A stretch of DNA of 18,174 nt from a bacterium (GTDB taxonomy: Bacteria > Gemmatimonadota > Gemmatimonadetes > Gemmatimonadales > Gemmatimonadaceae). The stretch covers positions 1 to 18,174 of the forward strand of contig JAJZRK010000038.1 in NCBI GenBank assembly GCA_021802745.1. The letters run 5' to 3'. The translations under genes were made by a program, and so were the position numbers. This document shows positions 1-11,210 of this stretch, piece after piece (the first letter of the stretch is position 1; each line of letters starts with the position of its first letter). The notes beneath the pieces were generated by a model that was not told the origin of the DNA, searched no databases, and was given only the letters and a program-made list of their open reading frames with translations.

Positions 1-135
1 CGACCGGCCGAAGTCGAACATCTCGTTGCGGATCCCTCGAAGGCCAGGCAGGAATTGGGATGGGAGCCCTCCGTGGACTTTCATGCGCTCATCCGGATGA
101 TGGTGGATGCAGACCTGACCCGCCATCGGGCGTAG
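1..135 (+). CDS. gmd: GDP-mannose 4,6-dehydratase, C-terminal end (partial)
   Basis: The window opens inside a reading frame whose last 44 codons end in TAG at 133-135. The visible tail reads [20 protein letters not shown] and continues into [20 protein letters not shown]. This is the characteristic C-terminus of GDP-mannose 4,6-dehydratase (the family pattern is roughly RPxEVDxLxGDPxKAxxxLGW, then a Phe-x-x-Leu-x-x-x-Met-Val segment). The enzyme is a cytoplasmic short-chain dehydrogenase/reductase that converts GDP-D-mannose to GDP-4-keto-6-deoxy-D-mannose. The catalytic half lies outside the window and cannot be checked. The next gene starts six bases later and encodes the enzyme expected to use this product, which supports the call. 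The start is upstream of base 1. Confidence 0.85.
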   Translation, partial: RPAEVEHLVADPSKARQELGWEPSVDFHALIRMMVDADLTRHRA

Positions 136-141
136 CGAGGA

Positions 142-1093
142 ATGAAACGGGCGCTCGTCACCGGGGCTTCGGGCTTCGTCGGGCCGTGGCTCTGTCGCGC
201 GCTGCTGCGCGAGGGGTGGGCCGTCACCGGCGTGTCGCTGACGAGTCTTCCCGCGGAAAGCGTGCTGACCGCCGCCGAGCGCGCGGCGATGCGATGGATT
301 CAGGCCGACCTGTTGTCCGGCTCGACCATCGCCCAGGTGGTCGGCGAGTCGACCCCGGACGCGGTCTTTCACCTCGCCGGAATCTCGTTCGTTCCGGCCT
401 TCGGCGATGATCCGCTCGCGGGCTTTCGGACGAATGTCGACACGACGGTGTCCATTCTGGCCGCGGTCAAGCAGCTGCGTGGCGCGAGCACCCTCGATCC
501 CACGGTGCTCGTGATCGGCAGTGCCGAACAGTACGGCCGGCATGCGCCCGATGACGGGCCCCTCACCGAGCGCGCCGAGCAGCGGCCGGCGACGTGGTAT
601 GCGGCGTCGAAGTCTGCCCAGGAGGCCATGGCCATCGGGGCCTTTCGCGCAGAAGGACTGCGCGTCATCGCGACGCGAAGCTTCAATCAGGCCGGCCCGG
701 GCCAGTCCCCGCGCTTTCTGCTGCCGTCGCTCGTCCAGAGGATTCTGGCGGTGCGGAACCTCGCGGCGGATCATCGTCGCGTAGTGCTCGGCAACCTCGA
801 GACGACGCGCGATTTCCTGCACGTCGCCGATGCTGCCGATGCCTACGTGGCGCTCGCGACGCACGGCGTCCCCGGCGAGGTCTACAACGTGTGCTCCGGC
901 GACGGCGTGACCGTCGAGGCCCTCGCCCGCGAGGTCGGCGCGCGCGCCGGCGTCGAGGCCGAGCTCGTCAGCGACCCGGCCCTGCGCCGCGCCGTGGACG
1001 TGCCGTGGCTGGTCGGCGACAACTCGAAACTCCGTTCCACGACCGGCTGGACGCCCCGCCGGTCGCGCTCCGACATCATTGACGACCTGTTGA

Positions 1094-1110
<17 letters not shown>
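142..1110 (+). CDS. rmd: GDP-6-deoxy-D-mannose reductase (NAD-dependent epimerase/dehydratase family)
   Basis: A 322-residue extended short-chain dehydrogenase/reductase, the usual length for RMD. The nucleotide-binding glycine motif TGASGFVG is at residues 7-14, the catalytic serine region GSAEQYG at 126-132 and the YxxxK pair is Y153/K157 (YAASK). [17 protein letters not shown] near 181-197, the [14 protein letters not shown] block and GEVYNVCSG are typical of RMD, which reduces GDP-4-keto-6-deoxy-D-mannose to GDP-D-rhamnose. The adjacent gmd makes its substrate. The start at 142 has GAGGA immediately before it (137-141), closer than usual, but the protein begins right at the Rossmann strand as homologues do. 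The 3' end overlaps carB by 17 bases. A related C4 reductase with another stereochemistry cannot be fully excluded. Codon use is less biased than in carB (about four of nine Phe codons are TTT), and two of the window's three GTCGAC sites lie here. Confidence 0.85.
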
Positions 1111-4321
<3,211 letters not shown>

Positions 4322-4334
4322 GATAAGGCTTTAG

Positions 4335-4432
4335 CTACCGTCTACCGTCCACCGTCCACCGTCCACCGTCTACCGTCTACCGTCTACCGTCCACCGTCCA
4401 CCGTCCACCGTCTACCGTCTACCGTCTCACGT
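4335..4432 (+). repeat. Heptamer tandem array (CYACCGT) with a 42-base higher-order period
   Basis: Thirteen exact copies of the 7-mer C[T/C]ACCGT run from 4335 to 4425, followed by a decayed fourteenth (CTCACGT, 4426-4432). The second base of successive units reads T T C C C T T T C C C T T, so the array repeats exactly every six units (42 bases). It fills most of the 133-base gap between carB and wbpD, and a pyrimidine-rich stretch then leads into the wbpD start without a Shine-Dalgarno sequence. No protein is encoded. The nested period suggests growth by duplication of a six-unit block. Confidence 0.97.
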
Positions 4433-4454
4433 CCCTCCCTCCCACATTTGACCC

Positions 4455-5039
4455 ATGACACCTCCCTGGGTTCACCCCTCCTCATTCGTTGACGACGGCG
4501 CCGTGATCGGCGCGGGCACCAAGGTGTGGCATTTCTGCCACGTCATGCCCGGCGCCGTGATCGGCGAGCGCTGCTCGCTCGGGCAGAACGTCGTCGTCAT
4601 GCCCGGCACCCGCATCGGGAACAACGTCAAGATCCAGAACAACGTCTCGATCTACGAGGGCGTGGAGCTGGAGGACGACGTGTTCTGCGGGCCGTCCATG
4701 GTCTTCACGAACGTCATCAACCCGCGCAGCGCCGTCTCGCGCAAGCACGAGTACAAGCAAACGCTCGTCAAGCAGGGGGCGTCCATCGGCGCCAACGCCA
4801 CGATCGTCTGCGGCGTGACGCTGGGACGGTACTGCTTCGTCGGCGCCGGCGCCGTGGTGGCGCGCGACGTCCCCGACTACGCGCTGGTGGCCGGCGTGCC
4901 GGCGCGGCGCACGGGGTGGATGTGCGAGTGCGGCGTCAAGCTGCGCGAGGACATCATGCAGCTCGAGTGCCCCTCGTGCGGCCGCCAGTACGCGCACAAG
5001 GGCGAAAAGGTGACGCCAATCGCCTCGGGGGCGCTGTGA
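4455..5039 (+). CDS. wbpD: UDP-2-acetamido-3-amino-2,3-dideoxyglucuronate N-acetyltransferase (WbpD/WlbB family)
   Basis: A 194-residue left-handed beta-helix acyltransferase with imperfect hexapeptide repeats through most of its length. Blocks diagnostic of WbpD/WlbB are [16 protein letters not shown] near 15-30, [42 protein letters not shown] at 80-92 and TIVCGVTLG. It uses acetyl-CoA to acetylate the 3-amino group of UDP-GlcNAc3NA, the last step to UDP-GlcNAc3NAcA in the cytoplasm. An extra C-terminal tail carries four cysteines (C157, C159, C172, C175) arranged as CxC...CxxC, which looks like a small zinc ribbon. The start at 4455 has no Shine-Dalgarno sequence. The stop codon overlaps the GTG start of wbpB (GTGA), indicating translational coupling. 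wbpA, wbpB and wbpE follow and complete the pathway. Confidence 0.92.
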   Translation: MTPPWVHPSSFVDDGAVIGAGTKVWHFCHVMPGAVIGERCSLGQNVVVMPGTRIGNNVKIQNNVSIYEGVELEDDVFCGPSMVFTNVINPRSAVSRKHEYKQTLVKQGASIGANATIVCGVTLGRYCFVGAGAVVARDVPDYALVAGVPARRTGWMCECGVKLREDIMQLECPSCGRQYAHKGEKVTPIASGAL

Positions 5040-6076
5040 GCCCGCGCTTCAAGATTGCGCTGGTTGGCTGCGGCCGCATTGCGCACAACCACTTCGAGGC
5101 CATTGCCGGACTCGATGGCGTCGCGCTGAGCGCCGTCTGCGATATCGTCGAGGAACGCGCGCGCACGGCGGGGGAGACGTGGGGCGTGCCGTGGTTCACC
5201 TCGTACGACGAGATGCTCAAGCAGTCGGAGTGCGACATCGTCGTCGTTGCGACGCCGTCGGGCCTGCATCCGGCGCACGGCATCAAGGCGGCGCAGGCCG
5301 GCAAGCACGTCATCTGCGAGAAGCCGATGGCCATCACCCTCTCGTCGGCCGACGCCATGGTGCAGGCCTGCGACGATGCCGGCGTGCGGCTCTTCGTGGT
5401 CAAGCAGAACCGGTTGAACCCCGCCATCCAGCTGCTGCGGCGCGCGGTGGATCGCGGCCGCTTCGGGCGCATCTACATGGCCAATGCCACCGTGCGCTGG
5501 GCGCGCCCGCAGGAGTACTACGACCAGGCGCCGTGGCGCGGCACGTGGGAGTTCGACGGCGGCGCGTTCATGAACCAGGCGTCGCACTACGTGGACCTCA
5601 TCCAGTGGCTGGTGGGCCCGGTCGAGAGCGTGATGGCGCGCACGGCAACGATGGCGCGGCGCATCGAGGCCGAGGATTCCGGCGCGGCGATCCTCAAGTT
5701 CCGCAACGGGGCCATCGGCGTGCTCGAGGTCACCATGCTGACCTACCCCCGCAACCTCGAGGGATCCATCACGATCATCGGGGAGAAGGGGACGGTGAAG
5801 ATCGGCGGCACGGCGGTGAACAAGGTGGATCACTGGCAGTTCGAGTCGTACGACGACGACGACAAGCTGATCGAGCAGGCGGCCACCAACCCCCCGAACG
5901 TCTACGGTTTTGGCCACGCCGGCTATTACCGCAACGTCCTCGCGACGCTGCGCGGCGAGGGTGACCCCGACACCGACGGCCGCTCGGGGCGCAAGTCGCT
6001 CGAGCTGATCCTCGGCATCTACGAGTCGGCGAAGACGGGACACGAAGTGCCGTTGCCGCTGAGGGCACAGCTCTAG
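5036..6076 (+). CDS. wbpB: UDP-N-acetylglucosaminuronate 3-dehydrogenase (Gfo/Idh/MocA family, WbpB/WlbA-like)
   Basis: 346 residues from a GTG at 5036 that overlaps the wbpD stop by four bases (GTGA). The frame is open further upstream, but that part only shadows wbpD, and the Rossmann fold begins just after this GTG. The NAD-binding motif GCGRIA is at residues 11-16, ICEKPMAI carries the family EKP lysine at 95-97, and [13 protein letters not shown] (175-187) carries the conserved catalytic-site histidine H184. The stretch [20 protein letters not shown] and the following [10 protein letters not shown] resemble WlbA/WbpB proteins. These oxidise C3 of UDP-GlcNAcA to the 3-keto sugar that the aminotransferase WbpE uses. 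Family membership is certain. The substrate is inferred from the neighbouring wbpD, wbpE and wbpA. The stop codon merges into a long inverted repeat. Confidence 0.87.
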   Translation: MSPRFKIALVGCGRIAHNHFEAIAGLDGVALSAVCDIVEERARTAGETWGVPWFTSYDEMLKQSECDIVVVATPSGLHPAHGIKAAQAGKHVICEKPMAITLSSADAMVQACDDAGVRLFVVKQNRLNPAIQLLRRAVDRGRFGRIYMANATVRWARPQEYYDQAPWRGTWEFDGGAFMNQASHYVDLIQWLVGPVESVMARTATMARRIEAEDSGAAILKFRNGAIGVLEVTMLTYPRNLEGSITIIGEKGTVKIGGTAVNKVDHWQFESYDDDDKLIEQAATNPPNVYGFGHAGYYRNVLATLRGEGDPDTDGRSGRKSLELILGIYESAKTGHEVPLPLRAQL

Positions 6077-6220
6077 CGGAACGGGGAGGGGGTAGAGGCC
6101 TGGCGAGGGGCGAGGAGATGCGGAACGAGGAGGGAGGTCCCTGGCTCACCCAGGCCCTCCCTCCTCGTTCCACCTCTCCTTGCCCCTCGCCGAGCCTCCA
6201 CCCCCTCCCTCGTTCCGCCC
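6076..6220. repeat. Very long imperfect inverted repeat (about 68-base arms, 5-base loop)
   Basis: The left arm (about 6076-6144, purine-rich) is nearly the reverse complement of the right arm (about 6150-6220, pyrimidine-rich). Around the loop at 6145-6149, CTGG pairs with CCAG. Further out, GGAACGAGGAGGGAGG (6122-6137) pairs with CCTCCCTCCTCGTTCC, and TGGCGAGGGGC pairs with GCCCCTCGCCG apart from its first base. The outermost GCGGAACG-GGGAGGGGGT also pairs, with a one-base gap. Only a handful of mismatches interrupt it. The arms contain internal direct repeats (CGGAACG then GAGGG-like words occurs twice per arm). It starts at the wbpB stop codon. The transcript would form a very stable hairpin that could terminate or protect the wbpDB message. 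A MITE-like origin is also possible, but I see no target-site duplication. Confidence 0.9.
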
Positions 6221-6325
6221 CGTCCCCGGTGTCAGCCTCCTCCCCTTTGGGAGGCGCCGGAAGTAACTTTCCCCGGTTACGACAACTATTAAGGGAATTC
6301 CCGTTCCCTCAGCCCATACCTACCC
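6221..6325 (+). other. Leader region of wbpE, small hairpin, no clear promoter
   Basis: This is the rest of the 249-base gap between wbpB and wbpE. It holds a small hairpin (CCTCCC at 6239-6244 with GGGAGG at 6249-6254) and a perfect 10-base palindrome GGGAATTCCC at 6293-6302. The stretch from about 6261 to 6292 is AT-richer than its surroundings and is the most likely place for a promoter, but I found no convincing paired -35/-10 elements. There is no Shine-Dalgarno sequence before the ATG at 6326; the leader there is pyrimidine-rich. Confidence 0.35.
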
Positions 6326-7438
6326 ATGCCTGTCCCTCTTCTCGACCTCCGCGCCCAGCATGCGACCATCCGCGACAAGATGGTCGCGTCCATCCTGAAG
6401 GTCGTGGATGACCAGGCGTTCATCCTCGGCAAGCCGGTGGCCGACCTCGAGGCCGAGGTCGCCAAGCTCTCGAATTCGAAGTACGCCGTGGGGTGCGCCA
6501 GCGGCACGGACGCCCTGCTCATCGCCTATCGGGCGGTCGGCGCGGTGAACGGGGCCGAGGTGATCACGTCGCCCTTCACCTTCTTCGCCACCGCCGGCGC
6601 CATCCACAACGTCGGGGCCCGGCCCGTCTTCGTGGACATTGACCCAAAGACCTTCAACATGAATCCGGCGCTGGTGAGCGCGGCGATCACGTCGAAGACC
6701 AAGGCGGTGGTGCCCGTTGACCTGTTCGGCCAGGTCGCCGCGGTCGAGGAAGTGGCCAAGGTCGCCAAGGGGATTCCGGTCATCGAGGACGCGGCCCAGA
6801 GCATCGGCGCGCGCCGCAGGATTGACGGCACGTGGCGCATGGCGGGCGAGGCCGCGACCATCGGCACCTTCTCGTTCTTCCCGTCCAAGAACCTCGGCGG
6901 CTACGGCGACGGCGGTGCGGTGGTGACGCAGGACGAAGGGCTGTACAACGAACTCATGCGGCTGCGCACCCACGGCAGCACCAAGACCTACATCCACGAG
7001 ATCGTCGGCTACAACTCGCGCCTCGATGCGCTGCAGGCGGCCGCCCTGCTGGCCAAGCTGCCCCACCTCACCAAGTGGAGCGCCAAGCGCCGCGCCAATG
7101 CGGCGTTCTACAACCAGGCGTTCGCCGACGTGGCGGACATCACCACGCCGTACACCGAGCCCGTGAGCGAGTCCATCTTCAACCAGTACACCCTGCGCGT
7201 GCCGCGCCGTGACGAACTCAAGGCGCATCTCGCCAGCAAGGGCGTGGGCCACTCGGTCTACTATCCGCTGCCGCTGCACCTGCAACCGTGCTTCGCGTAC
7301 CTGGGTTACAAGGAAGGGCAGTGCCCCGAGTCCGAGCGGGCGTCGAAGGAAGTGATCTCCCTCCCGATCTACCCGGAGCTCACCCAGGCGCAGCTCGACG
7401 AGGTGGTCGCGGCCGTCCGCGGCTTCTTCGGCCAGTAG
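6326..7438 (+). CDS. wbpE: UDP-2-acetamido-2-deoxy-3-oxoglucuronate aminotransferase (DegT/DnrJ/EryC1 family, WbpE-like)
   Basis: A 370-residue PLP-dependent sugar aminotransferase of the DegT/DnrJ/EryC1/StrS family, of normal length. The start VPLLDLRAQHATIRDKM is typical. CASGTDAL at 57-64 and SPFTFFATAGAI at 82-93 are substrate and cofactor loops. VIEDAAQSIGA at 152-162 carries the PLP-contacting Asp, and FSFFPSKNLGGYGDGG at 183-198 carries the Schiff-base lysine K188. The family transfers an amino group from glutamate to a keto sugar nucleotide. Here the 3-keto product of WbpB is the likely substrate, giving UDP-GlcNAc3NA for WbpD. Close relatives also act on 3-keto-6-deoxy sugars, so the exact substrate rests on the operon context. 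The ATG at 6326 lacks a Shine-Dalgarno sequence. wbpA follows after 61 bases. Confidence 0.88.
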   Translation: MPVPLLDLRAQHATIRDKMVASILKVVDDQAFILGKPVADLEAEVAKLSNSKYAVGCASGTDALLIAYRAVGAVNGAEVITSPFTFFATAGAIHNVGARPVFVDIDPKTFNMNPALVSAAITSKTKAVVPVDLFGQVAAVEEVAKVAKGIPVIEDAAQSIGARRRIDGTWRMAGEAATIGTFSFFPSKNLGGYGDGGAVVTQDEGLYNELMRLRTHGSTKTYIHEIVGYNSRLDALQAAALLAKLPHLTKWSAKRRANAAFYNQAFADVADITTPYTEPVSESIFNQYTLRVPRRDELKAHLASKGVGHSVYYPLPLHLQPCFAYLGYKEGQCPESERASKEVISLPIYPELTQAQLDEVVAAVRGFFGQ

Positions 7439-7462
7439 GCCTCGGTTCCTCCTCGGCGGTCT

Positions 7463-7483
7463 CCGCACCCCGCACCCCGCACC
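7463..7483 (+). repeat. Three-copy heptamer tandem repeat (CCGCACC) upstream of wbpA
   Basis: Three exact tandem copies of CCGCACC occupy 7463-7483 in the 61-base gap between wbpE and wbpA, 16 bases before the wbpA ATG. The rest of the gap is also pyrimidine-rich, and no Shine-Dalgarno sequence is present. The reverse complement of this heptamer (GGTGCGG) recurs after radC at the end of the window. Confidence 0.9.
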
Positions 7484-7499
7484 CTTCACTCCTCCTGGT

Positions 7500-8849
7500 A
7501 TGACGAGCATTCGCGACCGGTTGCAGCAGCGCATCGAATCCCGCCAGGCGGTCTGCGCCGTGGTGGGACTGGGCTACGTGGGGCTTCCGCTCGTGATGGA
7601 GCTCTGCGAGGCCGGCTTCCATGTGATCGGCTACGATGTCCAGCAGCGCGTCTGCGACCTGCTCATGCGCGGCGAGTCGCACATCCAGGACGTCCCCGCG
7701 GCGCAGGTGGCCAGGCACGTGAAGGCGGGGCGCTTTGAGGCGACCACCGACGAGACGCGCCTCGCCGAGGCCGACACGGTGTCCATCGCCGTGCCGACGC
7801 CGCTCGCCAAGACGCGCGACCCGGACATGACCTACGTGATCTCGGCGTCCGACGCCGTCGCGCGCCAGGCGCACCCCGGCATGCTCGTCGTGCTCGAGAG
7901 CACCACGTACCCCGGCACGACGCGCGACCTCATGATGCCGCGCCTCGAGGCGCGCGGGCTCACGATTGGCGAGGACGCGTTTCTCGCCTTCTCGCCCGAG
8001 CGCGTGGACCCAGGCAATCCGGTCTACAGCACGCGCAACACGCCCAAGGTGGTCGGCGGCATTACCGCCGCCTGCACCGACATGGCGTCGCGCCTGTACT
8101 CGTCGTGCATTGACCGCACCGTCCCCGTCTCGTCGCCGGAAGCGGCGGAGCTGGTGAAGCTGCTCGAGAACACGTTCCGCTCGGTGAACATCGGCCTCGT
8201 CAACGAGATGGCGATCGTCTGCGACCGCTTGGGCGTGGACGTGTGGGAAGTGATTGATGCCGCGGCCACCAAGCCGTTCGGCTTCATGAAGTTCACGCCG
8301 GGCCCCGGCATCGGGGGGCACTGCATTCCGCTCGATCCGCACTATCTCGCGTGGAAGATGCGCACGCTGAACTACAAGACCCGGTTCATTGACCTCGCCA
8401 GCGAGATCAACAGCGCGATGCCGGCGTATGTGGTGGAGAAGGTGGCGCGGGCGCTCAACGACGTGAAGAAGGCCGTCAACGGCTCGCGGGCGCTCGTCCT
8501 TGGCGTAGCCTACAAGAACGACATTGACGACATGCGCGAGAGCCCCGCCCTCGACGTCATCAAGCTCCTCGAAGCCCAGGGCGCGCACGTGGAGTACCAC
8601 GACCCGCACGTGCCGCGGTTTCGCGAGGACGGCCACGAAGTGGTTGGCGTGCCGCTGACCGACGAGGTGCTCGTCGCCGCCGACGTGGTGGTGATCGTCA
8701 CCAACCACAAGGCCGTGGACTACCAGCGCGTCGTGAACCTCGCGTCGCTCGTGGTGGACACGCGCCATGCCACGGCCGGCCTCAGGCCCGGCAAGGCGCG
8801 CATCGTCTCGCTCACGCCCGACGCCCCCCACGCGCACGCCACGGTCTGA
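7500..8849 (+). CDS. wbpA: UDP-N-acetylglucosamine 6-dehydrogenase
   Basis: 449 residues, a three-domain UDP-sugar dehydrogenase slightly longer than P. aeruginosa WbpA. It oxidises C6 of UDP-GlcNAc twice with NAD to give UDP-GlcNAcA, the entry step of the pathway completed by wbpB, wbpE and wbpD here. The NAD-binding motif GLGYVG is at 23-28 and the SIAVPTPL loop at 95-102. FSPERVDPGNP at 164-174 marks the UDP-HexNAc dehydrogenase branch rather than UDP-glucose dehydrogenase. ELVKLLENTFR (217-227) carries the catalytic-site lysine K220, and GIGGHCIPLDPHYL (270-283) carries the catalytic cysteine C275. The C-terminal UDP-binding domain includes [22 protein letters not shown]-ManNAc dehydrogenase would look similar, but the wbpDBE neighbours favour UDP-GlcNAc. 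The start lacks a Shine-Dalgarno sequence. Confidence 0.92.
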   Translation: MTSIRDRLQQRIESRQAVCAVVGLGYVGLPLVMELCEAGFHVIGYDVQQRVCDLLMRGESHIQDVPAAQVARHVKAGRFEATTDETRLAEADTVSIAVPTPLAKTRDPDMTYVISASDAVARQAHPGMLVVLESTTYPGTTRDLMMPRLEARGLTIGEDAFLAFSPERVDPGNPVYSTRNTPKVVGGITAACTDMASRLYSSCIDRTVPVSSPEAAELVKLLENTFRSVNIGLVNEMAIVCDRLGVDVWEVIDAAATKPFGFMKFTPGPGIGGHCIPLDPHYLAWKMRTLNYKTRFIDLASEINSAMPAYVVEKVARALNDVKKAVNGSRALVLGVAYKNDIDDMRESPALDVIKLLEAQGAHVEYHDPHVPRFREDGHEVVGVPLTDEVLVAADVVVIVTNHKAVDYQRVVNLASLVVDTRHATAGLRPGKARIVSLTPDAPHAHATV

Positions 8850-8859
8850 GCCGGAGATG

Positions 8860-8903
8860 TCTCTGTTGTCTCTCTGTTTCTTCTCTGTTGTCTCTCTGTT
8901 GCC
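8860..8903 (+). repeat. 22-base tandem duplication, TC-rich, directly upstream of ugd
   Basis: Copy one (8860-8881) and copy two (8882-8903) share the first 19 bases, TCTCTGTTGTCTCTCTGTT, and differ only in the last three. Each copy is itself two variants of a 9-10-mer ending in CTGTT. The array fills most of the 60-base gap between wbpA and ugd and ends six bases before the ATG at 8910. There is no Shine-Dalgarno sequence. Confidence 0.93.
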
Positions 8904-8909
8904 TCTCTT

Positions 8910-10210
8910 ATGAACATCACTGTCGTCGGTTCAGGCTACGTCGGCCTCGTCGCAGGCGCGTGCTTCGCCGAGACGGGTTCTTCGGTCACGTGCGCCGACA
9001 TAGACCAGGCCAAGATTGACGGACTGAAGCAGAACGTCCTGCCGATCTACGAGCCCGGGCTCGACACCCTCGTCGAGCGCAATCAGGGCGCCGGGCGGCT
9101 GCACTTCACCACCGACATCGCCGCCGCCGTGGCGTCGGCCGACGTGGTCTTCATCGCCGTGGGGACCCCGCCCGATGAGGACGGCTCGGCCGACCTCAAG
9201 CACGTGATCGCCGTCGCCGACACCATCGGCCGGCACATGGCGCGCGAGACGGTGGTCGTCACCAAGTCCACCGTGCCGGTGGGGACCGCGGACAAGGTGC
9301 GCGCCGCCGTCGCCGCCAACGCGAAGTTCCCGTTCCACGTCTGTTCCAACCCCGAGTTCCTCAAGGAAGGGGCGGCGATTGACGACTTCCTCAAGCCCGA
9401 CCGCGTGGTGCTGGGCGTGGACAGCGACTTCGCCCGTTCGGTGATGGCCGAGCTGTATGCGCCGTTCGTGCGCACCGGCAAGCCGATCATCTTCATGGAC
9501 ATCCCGTCCGCGGAGATGACCAAGTATGCCGCCAACTCCATGCTCGCGACGCGCATCTCGTTCATGAACGAGATCGCGGCGCTCTGCGAGAAGGTCGGCG
9601 CCAACGTGGACCTCGTGCGCAAGGGCATCGGCAGCGACTCCCGCATCGGGCCGGCCTTCCTCTTCCCGGGGCCGGGCTACGGCGGATCGTGTTTTCCGAA
9701 AGATGTCCAGGCGTTGCTGCGCACCGCGCACGGGGTGGGCGCCCGGTTGTCGGTGCTCGAGGCGGTCGAGGTGGCGAACGCGCGCCAGAAGACGGTGCTC
9801 GGCGCCAAGTTGATGGCCGAACTCGGCTCGCTGCACGGCAAGCGCATCGCCGTCTGGGGCCTCGCCTTCAAGGCGAACACCGACGACATGCGCGAATCGC
9901 CGGCGCTCGTGCTCATTGACGTCATCCTGAAGTCCGGCGGCACGGTCTGCGCGCATGATCCGGCCGCGATGCACGAAGCCAGGCGCCGCCTCGGCGACAC
10001 CGTCGCGTATGCCGACACCAGCTACGCGGCGCTCGACGGGGCCGACGCCCTCGTCGTCGTCACCGACTGGAACGAGTACCGCTTTCCCGACTTCGCCCGC
10101 ATCAAGGCGACGCTCAGGGCGCCGGTGCTGGTGGATGGCCGCAACCTGTACGACCCGGCGAAGATGGAGAAACTCGGCTTCACGTACCGGTCCATCGGAC
10201 GGGAGCGCGC

Positions 10211-10214
<4 letters not shown>
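8910..10214 (+). CDS. ugd: UDP-glucose 6-dehydrogenase
   Basis: 434 residues, the usual length for bacterial UGD. It oxidises UDP-glucose to UDP-glucuronate with two NAD. The protein opens at the Rossmann motif ([26 protein letters not shown] at 7-12). [10 protein letters not shown] at 46-55, [16 protein letters not shown] at 81-96, TKSTVPVGT at 118-126 and SNPEFLKEG at 146-154 are standard UGD blocks. [19 protein letters not shown] carries the catalytic-site lysine K205, and [13 protein letters not shown] (254-266) carries the catalytic cysteine C261. The C-terminal domain contains [16 protein letters not shown]. It is paralogous to wbpA, but PEFLKEG and GGSCFPKDV place it firmly in the UDP-glucose branch. 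It is coupled to uxs by a four-base GTGA overlap, consistent with direct use of its product. Confidence 0.96.
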
Positions 10215-11170
<956 letters not shown>

Positions 11171-11210
11171 ACGGCCGAACCATAGCCCCCTAGCCGGGTA
11201 TCTTTCCGAC

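Noticed and set aside
4335..4432. CRISPR array
   Set aside because: Units are 7 bases with no unique spacers and no cas genes nearby; it is a simple tandem repeat.
4526..5035. Extended N-terminus of the wbpB frame, about 170 codons upstream of 5036
   Set aside because: The extension lies inside wbpD in another frame, is Arg-rich and unlike any oxidoreductase. The Rossmann fold begins right after the GTG at 5036.
6293..6302. GGGAATTCCC as an operator site
   Set aside because: A single 10-base palindrome with no second copy and no regulator gene in view; it could be chance.
6261..6325. A sigma70 promoter before wbpE using TATTAA at 6287
   Set aside because: No acceptable -35 at 16-18 bases upstream; the AT-richer patch alone is not enough.
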